A stretch of 42,174 bases of DNA, from positions 1-42,174 of the forward strand of contig JBFWRL010000029.1 in the NCBI GenBank assembly GCA_050248915.1, written 5' to 3'. Below the pieces are notes generated by a model. It was given only the letters and a program-made list of their open reading frames with translations, did not search any database and was not told the origin of the DNA. This DNA comes from GCA-2770975 sp050248915. Lineage in GTDB: Bacteria; Cyanobacteriota; Sericytochromatia; UBA7694. Of this stretch, positions 33,325 to 41,060 are shown piece after piece. Every line of letters starts with the position of its first letter. Position 1 is the first letter of the stretch. The position numbers were made by a program, and so were the translations under genes.

Positions 33325-34737
33325 ATGGTTGTCAACATGGTACACAGATTTCAGCGCAGCTTCACAGCACTGGCAGCGACGGCACTTTCTCTGTCTTTGA
33401 TCTGGGGCGCAGCCCCTGTTTTGGCCCAAACCCCCCCCGTGGAAACCAAACGGCCCGTCAAGGTCTACTCTCTGCCAGGCCAATTGGACAATGTGCCTGT
33501 GTTTAACAGCAACAGCCCTGAACTGGTGTTGGAGGAAGGCATTTTGCTCTCCAGTCTGCCCGGTGCCGAAGGCAGCCCGGCGCCTTTTTTGAATTTTGCC
33601 TTTCAAGGAAATTTTTCGGTTTTTAGCCACCATATCACCAAAGACAATACCCCTGGTGAACGGCTTTTGTACACCGGTTTATTGGCCAGCAATCAAAGTG
33701 ATCGGCCGATCAAATTGCAACTCAAAGCCGGGGCCAGCTACCTCAGTCAGCCCGATGCCCTCTTTCGCCCGTTGCCTACGTTAAAAGCCAATCCCGATGC
33801 CCAGATTTATGCCGGACCGGGTGATCGGGTCGCCACCGAGTTGGTGGCTGGTAAATCCCAGTATCCCGCCATGAGTTATGAAGTTCCGCCCCGAACAACC
33901 ATTCTGCTTTCGAGTTTGCCGATTCCCACGCAGGTCGAAATTTTGCCGCCGATCAACGGCCGCTCAACCCTGATGCATTTTCACAGCGATGGGCCCATTT
34001 ACCTCTCCCATGTGGCCCGTTTTGCCGATAACGACGGCAGTGGGTTTAAGTCCCCCACCCTTGAGGATTACCAGCGTGTCTTGAATACCCGCAAATTGGC
34101 GGGCCCCCGCGATAATACCCCCACCGTTTACGATCCCCAGGATCCCCCCCCTGGCGGTAAATTTACGTATGGCCGGGTGGCTGGGATTCAAAAAGGCGCC
34201 CGTTGGCAAGCCAATTTCTTCCAAAAAACGGCGATTCTACAGATGCCTGCAGCAGGCGAAACCATCGCTTACCCAATTTCTGCCCTCTACCTCAAACGCT
34301 ATGGCACAGCCCAAAACCAAAGTGCCGAGCTGTTGAAACGCTACCCCGACACGTCTTACCAGGCCCACGGGAATTATGGGGTGAATTACGAATTGAACTT
34401 GCCCTTTAATAATCCCGATCCCTTTTTCCGCAATTATGTGCTGCGCTTGACCCATCCCGCTTTGATCAGCGGCTCGGCCCCGAATGTTACGTTGACTTAT
34501 CGCTATCCCCCCGATAAACAGGTGGTCTTCAGAGGCAGTGTGCGCTTGGAGTGGACCGACGAATTTAACCAAAAGCAGGACCAGCTTGTGCATTTGGCAC
34601 TGCGGCACGGTGAAGAAGCACCCCCATTGGCTCTGTTAACCGTCCCCCCCGGTCGTCGCTATGATGTCAAAATGAGCCTGATTTATCCGGCAGATGCAAC
34701 ACCGCCCCAATTGCTCAGCATTGAACGACTGGATTAG
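33325..34737 (+). CDS. exported DUF3370-family protein
   Basis: After a signal peptide (ending near APVLAQ, residue 35) the whole sequence follows the DUF3370 family as I know it from cyanobacteria: LPGQLDNVPVFNSNSPELV, EGILLSSLPG, ASYLSQPDA, IYAGPGDRVATELV, INGRSTLMHFHSDGPIYL, LAGPRDNTPT, YGRVAGIQKGARWQA, RYPDTSYQAHGNYGVNY and YPADATPPQLL. The function is unknown; it is probably periplasmic or in the outer envelope and beta-rich. Two starts are possible, ATG 33325 or ATG 33337. It is followed after 11 bases by a response-regulator gene, so the two are likely cotranscribed. Confidence 0.9.
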   Translation: MVVNMVHRFQRSFTALAATALSLSLIWGAAPVLAQTPPVETKRPVKVYSLPGQLDNVPVFNSNSPELVLEEGILLSSLPGAEGSPAPFLNFAFQGNFSVFSHHITKDNTPGERLLYTGLLASNQSDRPIKLQLKAGASYLSQPDALFRPLPTLKANPDAQIYAGPGDRVATELVAGKSQYPAMSYEVPPRTTILLSSLPIPTQVEILPPINGRSTLMHFHSDGPIYLSHVARFADNDGSGFKSPTLEDYQRVLNTRKLAGPRDNTPTVYDPQDPPPGGKFTYGRVAGIQKGARWQANFFQKTAILQMPAAGETIAYPISALYLKRYGTAQNQSAELLKRYPDTSYQAHGNYGVNYELNLPFNNPDPFFRNYVLRLTHPALISGSAPNVTLTYRYPPDKQVVFRGSVRLEWTDEFNQKQDQLVHLALRHGEEAPPLALLTVPPGRRYDVKMSLIYPADATPPQLLSIERLD

Positions 34738-34748
34738 CGCCTTTTGCT

Positions 34749-35174
34749 ATGAATGATTCAGACCGTATTTCTGAATCCGTGCCCGGAGAAGGCCCGCTCT
34801 TCAAAGAGCGCAAAATTCTGGCGGTGGATGATGATCCGGATATGCTCCTGTTGATCACCTTGGTGGTATCCAAAATAGTGGGCCATGTCTACCAAACCAA
34901 TTTCCCTCGGGAAGGCCTGAGGTTGGCCATTACCTATAAACCCGATCTGATTATTCTCGACAATGACATGCCCGATATGAAAGGTGTGGAGGTCTTGAAT
35001 AATCTGCGTGAGATGCCCAATACTCGCCAGACACCGGTGTTGATGTTAACCGCAGACAATTCAGAGGCCTCGGTTAAAACGGCGATTCAGCATCAGGCCA
35101 GTGGCTATTTGCTCAAACCCTTCGATCCGCAGCATTTGCGCAATGAAGTGGTCAAAATTCTGGCCGGGCTCTAA
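34749..35174 (+). CDS. single-domain response regulator
   Basis: The protein is one receiver domain with a 20-residue leader. It has acid-pocket residues D27/D28, phosphoacceptor D71 (IILDNDMPDMKG), T101 and K123 (LLKPFDP). There is no output domain, so it should act like CheY or Spo0F, by phosphorylation-dependent binding to a partner. No histidine kinase is in the window. It starts 11 bases after the DUF3370 gene and the pair ends at a terminator (35212-35242). Confidence 0.92.
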   Translation: MNDSDRISESVPGEGPLFKERKILAVDDDPDMLLLITLVVSKIVGHVYQTNFPREGLRLAITYKPDLIILDNDMPDMKGVEVLNNLREMPNTRQTPVLMLTADNSEASVKTAIQHQASGYLLKPFDPQHLRNEVVKILAGL

Positions 35175-35211
35175 AGCCCCCATTTTTGTCCGTGTGACAG
35201 TCCCTGTTTTC

Positions 35212-35242
35212 GCCCCCTGTTTTTGAGGGGGGCTGCTTTTTT
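35212..35242 (+). terminator. intrinsic terminator after the response regulator
   Basis: GCCCCCT and AGGGGGGC form a stem with one bulged G around a GTTTTTG loop, followed by TGC and six T. It lies about 40 bases after the response-regulator stop. Confidence 0.8.
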
Positions 35243-35275
35243 GTGCGGATTTTTAATGGCCCCACAGAATCTGAC

Positions 35276-35303
35276 TTGACAGAACTCAATCTATTTTGAT
35301 AAT
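35276..35303 (+). promoter_or_regulatory. strong promoter of the ArsR-DUF2087 gene
   Basis: TTGACA (35276-35281), 16 bases, GATAAT (35298-35303). This is near consensus and directly precedes two identical palindromes. Confidence 0.75.
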
Positions 35304-35304
35304 A

Positions 35305-35332
35305 ATCTAATTAGATGAATATCTAATTAGAT
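35305..35332 (+). promoter_or_regulatory. tandem palindromic operator
   Basis: The perfect 12-base palindrome ATCTAATTAGAT occurs twice (35305-35316 and 35321-35332), centre to centre 16 bases. It begins one base after the -10 box and covers the predicted transcription start. The next gene encodes an ArsR-type regulator, so self-repression is the obvious reading. Confidence 0.75.
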
Positions 35333-35368
35333 CTTCGTTGTGATTAATGATAAAGGGAGGGCTGTTCC

Positions 35369-35926
35369 ATGGACCAGCTATTGTTTGAACAATTATTGTC
35401 ATTTTTTAAGGCCTTGGCCGACGAAAACCGCCTCAAACTGATCGGGATGCTCGCTGAGAAGGAGTGCAGTGTGGAAGAATTGGCCACCCGCCTCAAGATT
35501 AGAGAACCCACGGTCTCACACCATTTGGCCCGGCTGCGTGAATTGGATTTGGTCATCATGCGCAGAGAGGGAAACACCCATCTCTACCAATTGCAGGCCA
35601 CGTCTTTACACAAGCTCAGCAAAGACGTGCTTTCGCTGGAAAGCATTGCAGCACCGGATCCTGGGCCGGCTGAAGATCTTTGGCAACGCAAGGTGCTCAA
35701 AGACTACCTGCAAGAGGGGCGTCTGAGTCAAATTCCCGCTAGCCGTAAAAAGCGGGAAGTGATTCTGCACTGGTTGGTCAATCAACTGGAATGGGAAAAA
35801 CGCTATCCCGAAAAGGAGATCAACCTCTTTTTGGGGCAATACCACAGCGACTTCGCGACCTTAAGGCGGGAGTTGATTATGGCGGGGTTGATGATGCGCG
35901 AAAAGAATGTCTATTGGCGCATTTAA
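35369..35926 (+). CDS. ArsR-type regulator with C-terminal DUF2087
   Basis: Residues 5-85 form an ArsR winged helix: LSFFKALADENRLKLIGMLAE, then ECSVEELATRLKIREPTVSHHLARLRELDLV, split, and a wing around RREGNTHLYQL. No typical metal-binding cysteine motif is present in the recognition helix; C32 is alone. Residues about 105-185 match DUF2087 (LSQIPASRKKREVILHWLV, then EKEINLFLGQYHSDFATLRREL), often found fused to such regulators, with unclear function. AAAGGGAGG lies about ten bases before the ATG. Two copies of a palindrome over its own promoter point to autoregulation. A terminator follows, so it is a single-gene unit. Confidence 0.9.
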   Translation: MDQLLFEQLLSFFKALADENRLKLIGMLAEKECSVEELATRLKIREPTVSHHLARLRELDLVIMRREGNTHLYQLQATSLHKLSKDVLSLESIAAPDPGPAEDLWQRKVLKDYLQEGRLSQIPASRKKREVILHWLVNQLEWEKRYPEKEINLFLGQYHSDFATLRRELIMAGLMMREKNVYWRI

Positions 35927-35946
35927 AAGCGCTCAGACACCCCGAA

Positions 35947-35983
35947 CCCGGCCAATTGACTCTCAATTTGGCCGGGATTTTTT
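35947..35983 (+). terminator. intrinsic terminator of the ArsR-DUF2087 gene
   Basis: CCCGGCCAATT pairs with AATTTGGCCGGG with one bulged base, followed by ATTTTTT. It lies 20 bases after the stop. Confidence 0.85.
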
Positions 35984-36164
35984 CTGTCTGTTTGAATTTA
36001 ATGTTTTGATTAAGAATATTAAAATCTAATTAAAATTAACCATTTCTTAACTTTTGGATAAATTTAACATAAGAAAGATTGGGGGGGATTGGACCATAAC
36101 AGAAACATAAAGCTCAAGTTAAATAATTAAAATCCAAGTTAAAAATATAAAGAGGACATTAAAA

Positions 36165-36746
36165 ATGACCATTACCGCTGTTAACTCTGCTGTACAAGTA
36201 ATTACCCCCCAATCCCCTGCGGTAACCCCCAAAACCACCCCGGTCAAACCTGCTGAAACCCAAACCCCTGCTATTCAGTCTGACTCACTCTCTTTAAACA
36301 AACAGCCCAAACTCGGTGAATCCGTCAAAGAAGGCGTTAAATTCCAAACGGGCATGGGGGCTAAATGGGGCGCTGGCGGTGGTGCTATCGCTGGCGGTTT
36401 GGCTGTTCCCCTCTTGACCTACGCCTTTACCATGGGCGCTCCACTGCAAAATCCCAAAATCTTCTGGGGCTCTCTGGCAGTCGGTGTCGTCGGCGGCGCT
36501 GTGGTGGGAGCTGGCATTGGTGCCGCAACGGGTGCCATGAACGGTGCCATCAATGGTGCTGTGGTCAGTGTGGCCAAAAACAAAACCCAGGCCCAATTGG
36601 GTACTGCCGCCTTGGCCGGTGTGAGCAATCTGGCCTACGACCTCTACAAAGGCAAACCCCTGCCCACGGCCCTGGTCTCCTCTGCTGTCACAGCGGGTGT
36701 GGCTGGCTGGGTCGGCGGCGTGATCTACGACCGCGCCACCAAATAA
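36165..36746 (+). CDS. glycine-zipper protein
   Basis: The first 45 residues are unstructured and rich in Thr, Pro and Val. From about residue 63 the sequence is a run of small-residue membrane-type helices with GxxxG repeats (GAGGGAIAGGLAVPLLTYAF, then GVVGGAVVGAGIGAATGAM, then AVTAGVAGWVGGVIYD). Glycine-zipper proteins pack helices closely in membranes; some form pores or stabilise the envelope. No classical signal peptide is present. AGAGGA lies nine bases before the ATG. The 238-base region upstream is very AT-rich and probably contains the promoter, with CAAGTTAAA repeated at about 36113-36121 and 36135-36143. A perfect terminator follows. Confidence 0.75.
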   Translation: MTITAVNSAVQVITPQSPAVTPKTTPVKPAETQTPAIQSDSLSLNKQPKLGESVKEGVKFQTGMGAKWGAGGGAIAGGLAVPLLTYAFTMGAPLQNPKIFWGSLAVGVVGGAVVGAGIGAATGAMNGAINGAVVSVAKNKTQAQLGTAALAGVSNLAYDLYKGKPLPTALVSSAVTAGVAGWVGGVIYDRATK

Positions 36747-36767
36747 AAAATTGAAAGCGTTTTGAGG

Positions 36768-36796
36768 CAGCCTCTTCTGAGGCTGTTTCTCTTTTT
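36768..36796 (+). terminator. intrinsic terminator of the glycine-zipper gene
   Basis: CAGCCTC-TTCT-GAGGCTG is a perfect seven-pair hairpin followed by TTTCTCTTTTT. Confidence 0.88.
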
Positions 36797-36823
36797 GGGG
36801 CTATTCTTAAACAGGAAAAAAAT

Positions 36824-37624
36824 ATGCACACAGCTTTTACCCCTTCTGCCGTCCAGGCCAACCTCAACCGTATTTATGATCAGGGCTTTGCCTCAGATTT
36901 TCACGAAGATTTTTTTAGCCACAGCGGCTTTTCCAATTTTGGCTATTGGACGCCCAGTGTGACCCAACCCGCTGAAGCGGCAGAGGCTTTGGTGCTGGAA
37001 TTGCTCAAACCCGTTCAGCCGATTTCAGGCCCCATCCTGGATGTGGCCTGTGGTCAAGGCGGCACCACCCGCACCCTGAGTCACTTTGTGCCCGCTGCAG
37101 AAATTTTGGCAATCAATATCTCCGAAAAGCAATTGGCGGCAGCTGAAAAAAATGCCCCCGGCTGCCAGTTTCGGGTCATGAGTGCCACAGCATTGGACTT
37201 GCCCGATCAGAGCCAAGCGGGCATTTTATGTGTCGAAGCGGTTTTTCATTTTGAAACCCGGCGGCGCTTTTTGCAAGAGGCCCTGCGTGTTTTAAAACCG
37301 GGGGGCTGGCTGGCTCTGAGTGATGTGCGTTTTAAATTCCCCCCCCCGGCCCGGAGTTTTCCCCCGGCCAGTCACTTTCACCATCTGCGCGAATACGGCC
37401 AAATTTATACCGATGCTGGGTTTGAGCCCGCTGTCATTCGCTCCGTGCTCAAACCCACCTGGAAAGGCTGTCGCAATGCCCTGCGGGCCTATGCCTTCAA
37501 ACGCCTCAAAAAACGGCCTTCCCCCCAAACCTTCAAAGAGTGGAGTATGAACGAAGTGCGTTGTCTGCTCTATGATGCTGTCTTCAGCGACTATGTGCTG
37601 GTGAATGTGCGCAAACCTCTTTAA
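36824..37624 (+). CDS. class I SAM-dependent methyltransferase
   Basis: SAM-binding motif I is clear, ILDVACGQGGTTRTL (residues 71-85). An acidic or polar site at the end of strand 2 (AINISEKQLAAAE) follows, then a motif-IV-like LCVEAVFHFE and the LRVLKPGGWLALSDV motif near residue 160. This pattern is that of small-molecule methyltransferases (UbiE, sarcosine or tocopherol type) rather than RNA or protein enzymes. The substrate is unknown. It faces the FkbM-dioxygenase operon and shares the TTAA stop with it, so a role in the same pathway is possible but unproven. Confidence 0.87.
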   Translation: MHTAFTPSAVQANLNRIYDQGFASDFHEDFFSHSGFSNFGYWTPSVTQPAEAAEALVLELLKPVQPISGPILDVACGQGGTTRTLSHFVPAAEILAINISEKQLAAAEKNAPGCQFRVMSATALDLPDQSQAGILCVEAVFHFETRRRFLQEALRVLKPGGWLALSDVRFKFPPPARSFPPASHFHHLREYGQIYTDAGFEPAVIRSVLKPTWKGCRNALRAYAFKRLKKRPSPQTFKEWSMNEVRCLLYDAVFSDYVLVNVRKPL

Positions 37625-38379
37625 ATAAGAGAGGGGCCCAAAATCTCTTCCAGTGGCAGTTTGCTGGAGATCAGCAAAACTGGATTGTGGCGATCATAAA
37701 GCAAAAACCGACGGAGTTGGTCTTCCAACAAAACAGCGGTCAAAGCACCTGTCTCAAAAAAGTGGCGCATGGCGTCTGACCAGCTAAAGCGATTCCCTGC
37801 CAGATAATAATGCTGAAAACCCAAACGGTCTAATTCCGCCAAGAGCTTTAAGCGGGTCAGTTCTGGCCTGTGTCTTTGGAGAGCCGAGTTGGGGTTTAAC
37901 TCCCAGAGCACAAATTGCAGCGGCCCCTGTAAAAGCTGATGCATTCCCTGAAAGACAGCCCCCTCTCCCCCCTGAAGATCGAGCAGGGCCAGATTCGGTG
38001 AAAAGCCCGCGGCACGGCAAAGACTATCGGGTGCATGGGGCCCGGTGGCTTGCAAGAGCGCAGAACAGATCTCCAGTTCCACCTGATTGAGCCGACAATT
38101 TTCTGCCAATTGAGCCAATGTGTCGGGATCGGCTTCACAGGCCCAGACTTGGCGTGTGGGCCCCAGGTATTTGGCCGCGCAAATGGCATAATAGCCCGTC
38201 CCTGAGCCCATATCCAAGACTTTGGGCTCGGGCAAGGCATCCAAAAGCCGAAACAGGGCCGTTAATTTAACCGCTTCACAGGGTGGGATAGGTCCCTGGG
38301 CCGGTTTTCCACTTTGATCCGGGGTGGCAAAAACGGGTCTTTGCGCGCGATCGGGAAACCCCACCAATTTTAAGGGCAT
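37621..38379 (-). CDS. FkbM-like methyltransferase (second copy)
   Basis: SAM motif I is VLDMGSGTGYYAICAAK (54-70), with acidic E82 at the end of strand 2 and LALLDLQGGEGAVFQGM (about 133-149) in the place of the FkbM LKIDVEGxE motif. The C-terminal third (YYLAGNRFSWSDAM, then LLYDRHNPVLLISSKLPLEEILG) aligns closely with the end of the FkbM protein two genes upstream, so the two are paralogues with a shared extra domain. FkbM proteins methylate hydroxyl groups of sugars or natural products. It overlaps the dioxygenase gene by ten bases and ends the operon. Confidence 0.83.
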   Translation of the reverse strand: MPLKLVGFPDRAQRPVFATPDQSGKPAQGPIPPCEAVKLTALFRLLDALPEPKVLDMGSGTGYYAICAAKYLGPTRQVWACEADPDTLAQLAENCRLNQVELEICSALLQATGPHAPDSLCRAAGFSPNLALLDLQGGEGAVFQGMHQLLQGPLQFVLWELNPNSALQRHRPELTRLKLLAELDRLGFQHYYLAGNRFSWSDAMRHFFETGALTAVLLEDQLRRFLLYDRHNPVLLISSKLPLEEILGPSLI

Positions 38380-39314
38380 GAACGTACGCCTGCCTGTTCT
38401 GGTTGGGGCTGCAGATGGCTCATGCGCAAATACAAACAGCGTGGTTCTGGGTGTAGGGTTCCCCGGCCATGTAAAATGCGGGTATTGTCGACCAGCAAGA
38501 TATCTCCTGTTTGCCAGGGCCAGGCACAGGTCAGCTGTCTGGCCGTGTCACGAATCAGCAAAACCATCTCAGAGGGAATCTTTTGGCCGTCTTCAAAGCG
38601 CACATGGGCTCTGAGCGCGTCTGGCTGAGACAATTCGCGCAAGGCAAAAGGCAAAACATTGTTGATAAACACGGGCTGGCCTTGATGCCAACGCAGGGCC
38701 GGGGTTGTAAAACGGGTCAAGAGCGCTCCATCCTCTTCCAAAACGGATTCAATTGCTTGGGATGCGAGAAAGGCCTTCAGTGCTTTAAAATCTGACGTCT
38801 GGTAATCGCGTTGCCAATTCTCAGCGGATTGTACCCGTGTATACACAATTTTTTGGCTCAAAAATGCTGTTTGCACCTGCTCGGGCAGAGCGGCAAACAG
38901 GGCTTGCCCATCACAGAGCCACGTTTCCCCTTGCTGGGTGGGGGCTGTGGCACAGTAGAACCAAAGCAGATCGGGGGGATGTTGGTATTGGTAATAGAGT
39001 TCGCCATGCAAAGGCAATTCAAACAGATCCGCCGTGCCAGAGGCCACAAAAACCCCTGGATAACCCGTCAGTGGGGTGCGCCTGAGATTGGCACCAATCA
39101 ATTGCTGGGGTGTTTGGGTGAAAGAGGGCAAACCCAAAAAATCTTGCGCAGCCCAGATTTCAGACAGATCAACCAGATCTTCGGGAGTGTGCTCCAAGTC
39201 CCGCAGGATGACTGCGCCCCGGCTTTTGAAGGCCTGTTGCAGAGAGTTCAGAGAGGCCGACCGAACCGATTGCTCAAAAATCACAGGCTCAAACACGCTT
39301 TTGCCCCTTTGCAT
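38370..39314 (-). CDS. TauD/SyrP-like Fe(II)/2-oxoglutarate dioxygenase
   Basis: The fold and motifs are of the TauD/clavaminate synthase group. The iron ligands are H103-x-E105 in PLHGELYYQ and H282 in DNTRILHGRG. R292 or R297 shortly after is suited to hold 2-oxoglutarate. The HxE rather than HxD form and the DNTRxLHGRG stretch are typical of SyrP-like hydroxylases, which act on amino acids or peptide-bound residues in natural-product pathways. The length (314) is normal. It lies between two related FkbM methyltransferase genes, which supports a hydroxylation followed by O-methylation. The actual substrate is unknown. Confidence 0.88.
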   Translation of the reverse strand: MQRGKSVFEPVIFEQSVRSASLNSLQQAFKSRGAVILRDLEHTPEDLVDLSEIWAAQDFLGLPSFTQTPQQLIGANLRRTPLTGYPGVFVASGTADLFELPLHGELYYQYQHPPDLLWFYCATAPTQQGETWLCDGQALFAALPEQVQTAFLSQKIVYTRVQSAENWQRDYQTSDFKALKAFLASQAIESVLEEDGALLTRFTTPALRWHQGQPVFINNVLPFALRELSQPDALRAHVRFEDGQKIPSEMVLLIRDTARQLTCAWPWQTGDILLVDNTRILHGRGTLHPEPRCLYLRMSHLQPQPEQAGVRSCP

Positions 39315-39323
39315 ATTACAGCT

Positions 39324-40196
39324 TTACTCCAGTGCAGGATCGGCCACTGGCAAACCAATGATCTCTTCTATCGGTAGTTTACTCGAAAACAAAAACAGTT
39401 GATTGTAGCGATCAAACAGCAGATATTTGCGGTTTTCGGGGGTTAGCTGGAGATAGGCCCATTTTTCCTGCTCAAAGAAACGGGCCATGCCGTCGGTCCA
39501 GGGATAGCGATGCCCGGCAAAATAATAGGTGTAAAAACCCGCAGCATCCAGTTGATCCAAAATATCCCAAGCGGATAAACCGGGGGTGAATTCTTCTAAA
39601 AACAGATTTGGGTGTAATTCCAGCAATAGGTATTGCAAAGGACCTTTTAAGAGGGCTGACATGCCCTTGAGGATTTTGGCTTCAAAGCCATGGACATCGA
39701 GCAAAATGACATTTGGCAAAAGACCCTGACGCAGACAAAAATCGTCCAAGGGTTCCGCTGGTAGAGGAGTGCCGGGGGCCTCTGATTGGGCTGACATGGC
39801 ACTGCCAATGACCTTTAAGACTTCGACCTGATCGGAAAGACCCTGCAAGCAGATTTCTGCCTCTACCTGATTGAGTCGGAGATTGGCGGCCAAGACCTCG
39901 GCATAACGGGCATTGGTTTCAAAGGCCCAGACCTGCCCTCTTTTGCCCAATAATTTGGCGGCGTAGACGGTGTAATAGCCAATAAACGCACCAATATCCA
40001 AAACAACGGGTGCAGCAGCAGATCCATCCCAGTCTTTGAGCAAATACCCCAACAGGGCCAACATCGGTGCTTCGTAGACATACGCCGGATTCTGAAACTG
40101 TTTTTTGAGGGCGCGGGCAGAAGCCAAATCGTCGGGCAACCAGAATTGGCAGGGGGTGCCCAATAAATCCAACGCTTGGCATTCGCTTTGACGCAT
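39324..40196 (-). CDS. FkbM-like methyltransferase (first copy)
   Basis: SAM motif I is VVLDIGAFIGYYTVYAAK (64-81) with E93 at the end of strand 2. VILLDVHGFEAKILKGM (about 168-184) is a clear FkbM-type motif, where LDVHGFE corresponds to the usual IDVEGxE. The protein continues into a C-terminal part (YYFAGHRYPWTDGM, then LLFDRYNQLFLFSSKLPIEEIIG) shared with the downstream paralogue but not with simple FkbM proteins as I know them. It probably methylates an oxygen of a sugar or small molecule. It starts nine bases after the SDR gene and ends nine before the dioxygenase gene. Confidence 0.87.
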   Translation of the reverse strand: MRQSECQALDLLGTPCQFWLPDDLASARALKKQFQNPAYVYEAPMLALLGYLLKDWDGSAAAPVVLDIGAFIGYYTVYAAKLLGKRGQVWAFETNARYAEVLAANLRLNQVEAEICLQGLSDQVEVLKVIGSAMSAQSEAPGTPLPAEPLDDFCLRQGLLPNVILLDVHGFEAKILKGMSALLKGPLQYLLLELHPNLFLEEFTPGLSAWDILDQLDAAGFYTYYFAGHRYPWTDGMARFFEQEKWAYLQLTPENRKYLLFDRYNQLFLFSSKLPIEEIIGLPVADPALE

Positions 40197-40205
40197 ACGC
40201 TCCCC

Positions 40206-41060
40206 TTAACGCGAACGGGTTTTGCGCACAACGCTGAATTTTAAGAGCATTTTCTCGATCAGCGCATCGGGCAAAAGTTTGCGCAAGAGCAGGGCGATTT
40301 TGGCATCTTTGCCCACCCCATAGCGCAGACGGGGGCGCTGGGCCGACAAGACCTTGCCCACAACCTGAGCGACAACTTCAGGGGCGGTGCCTTTGGTGCC
40401 AATACGGTCCAAGGCCCGCTCAAAGCTGGCAAAGACATCGGCATAACGCTCCAAGGCTTGGGGCGGCAAATCCTGTTTGAGGGCGCTAAAAAGAACCCGT
40501 GATTTTTGAAAGATCGGCGTGCGAATCACCCCGGGCTCGATCAAAGAGCAATAGATCTGCCAAGGCCAGAGCTCCAAGCGCAGGGCTTCGGTCAGCGATT
40601 CCAGCGCAAATTTGGAGCTGCAATAAGGCGATAAAAAAGGCGTGGTAATTTTGCCATTGACCGAAGACATATTCACAATCCGGCCCGGCGAGCCCTGGCG
40701 CAAGAGCGGCAAACAGGTTTGAATGCCTTGAATCACAGCAAAATAATTGACCTCAAACTGGCTGCGAAAGCGCTCCAGAGGCAGGTATTCAATGGGCCCG
40801 CCCAGGCCAATGCCCGCATTGTTGATCAGGGCATAGAGCCCTTGCTCGGGCTCGTGTTCGGCGATCAAAGCCGTGACCGCCTGCCAATCATCCGCGGAAC
40901 AGACATCGAGTAAAACGGGCGTGATTCTTTCAGCAGAAGGCGTTTCGGGCAATGTGCGATAGCCCGCATAGACGTGATAACCGCTCTCAGCCAAAAAGGT
41001 GGCGCAGGCCGCACCAATGCCCGTAGATGCGCCCGTGATTAAAACTGCACGTGGCCTCAA
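40206..41060 (-). CDS. short-chain dehydrogenase/reductase
   Basis: A classical SDR with all key residues: NAD(P) loop TGASTGIG (9-16), NNAG (80-83), catalytic S132/S133 and Y146-x3-K150. The next residues SLIEPGVIRTPIF complete the family pattern. A basic residue after the glycine loop (R35) suggests NADP rather than NAD. The 284 residues include a basic C-terminus. The substrate is unknown; the operon suggests it oxidises or reduces a hydroxyl or keto group in the same pathway as the FkbM and dioxygenase proteins. The start is TTG, overlapping the lspA stop (TTGA), so it is translated by coupling. Confidence 0.92.
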   Translation of the reverse strand: MRPRAVLITGASTGIGAACATFLAESGYHVYAGYRTLPETPSAERITPVLLDVCSADDWQAVTALIAEHEPEQGLYALINNAGIGLGGPIEYLPLERFRSQFEVNYFAVIQGIQTCLPLLRQGSPGRIVNMSSVNGKITTPFLSPYCSSKFALESLTEALRLELWPWQIYCSLIEPGVIRTPIFQKSRVLFSALKQDLPPQALERYADVFASFERALDRIGTKGTAPEVVAQVVGKVLSAQRPRLRYGVGKDAKIALLLRKLLPDALIEKMLLKFSVVRKTRSR

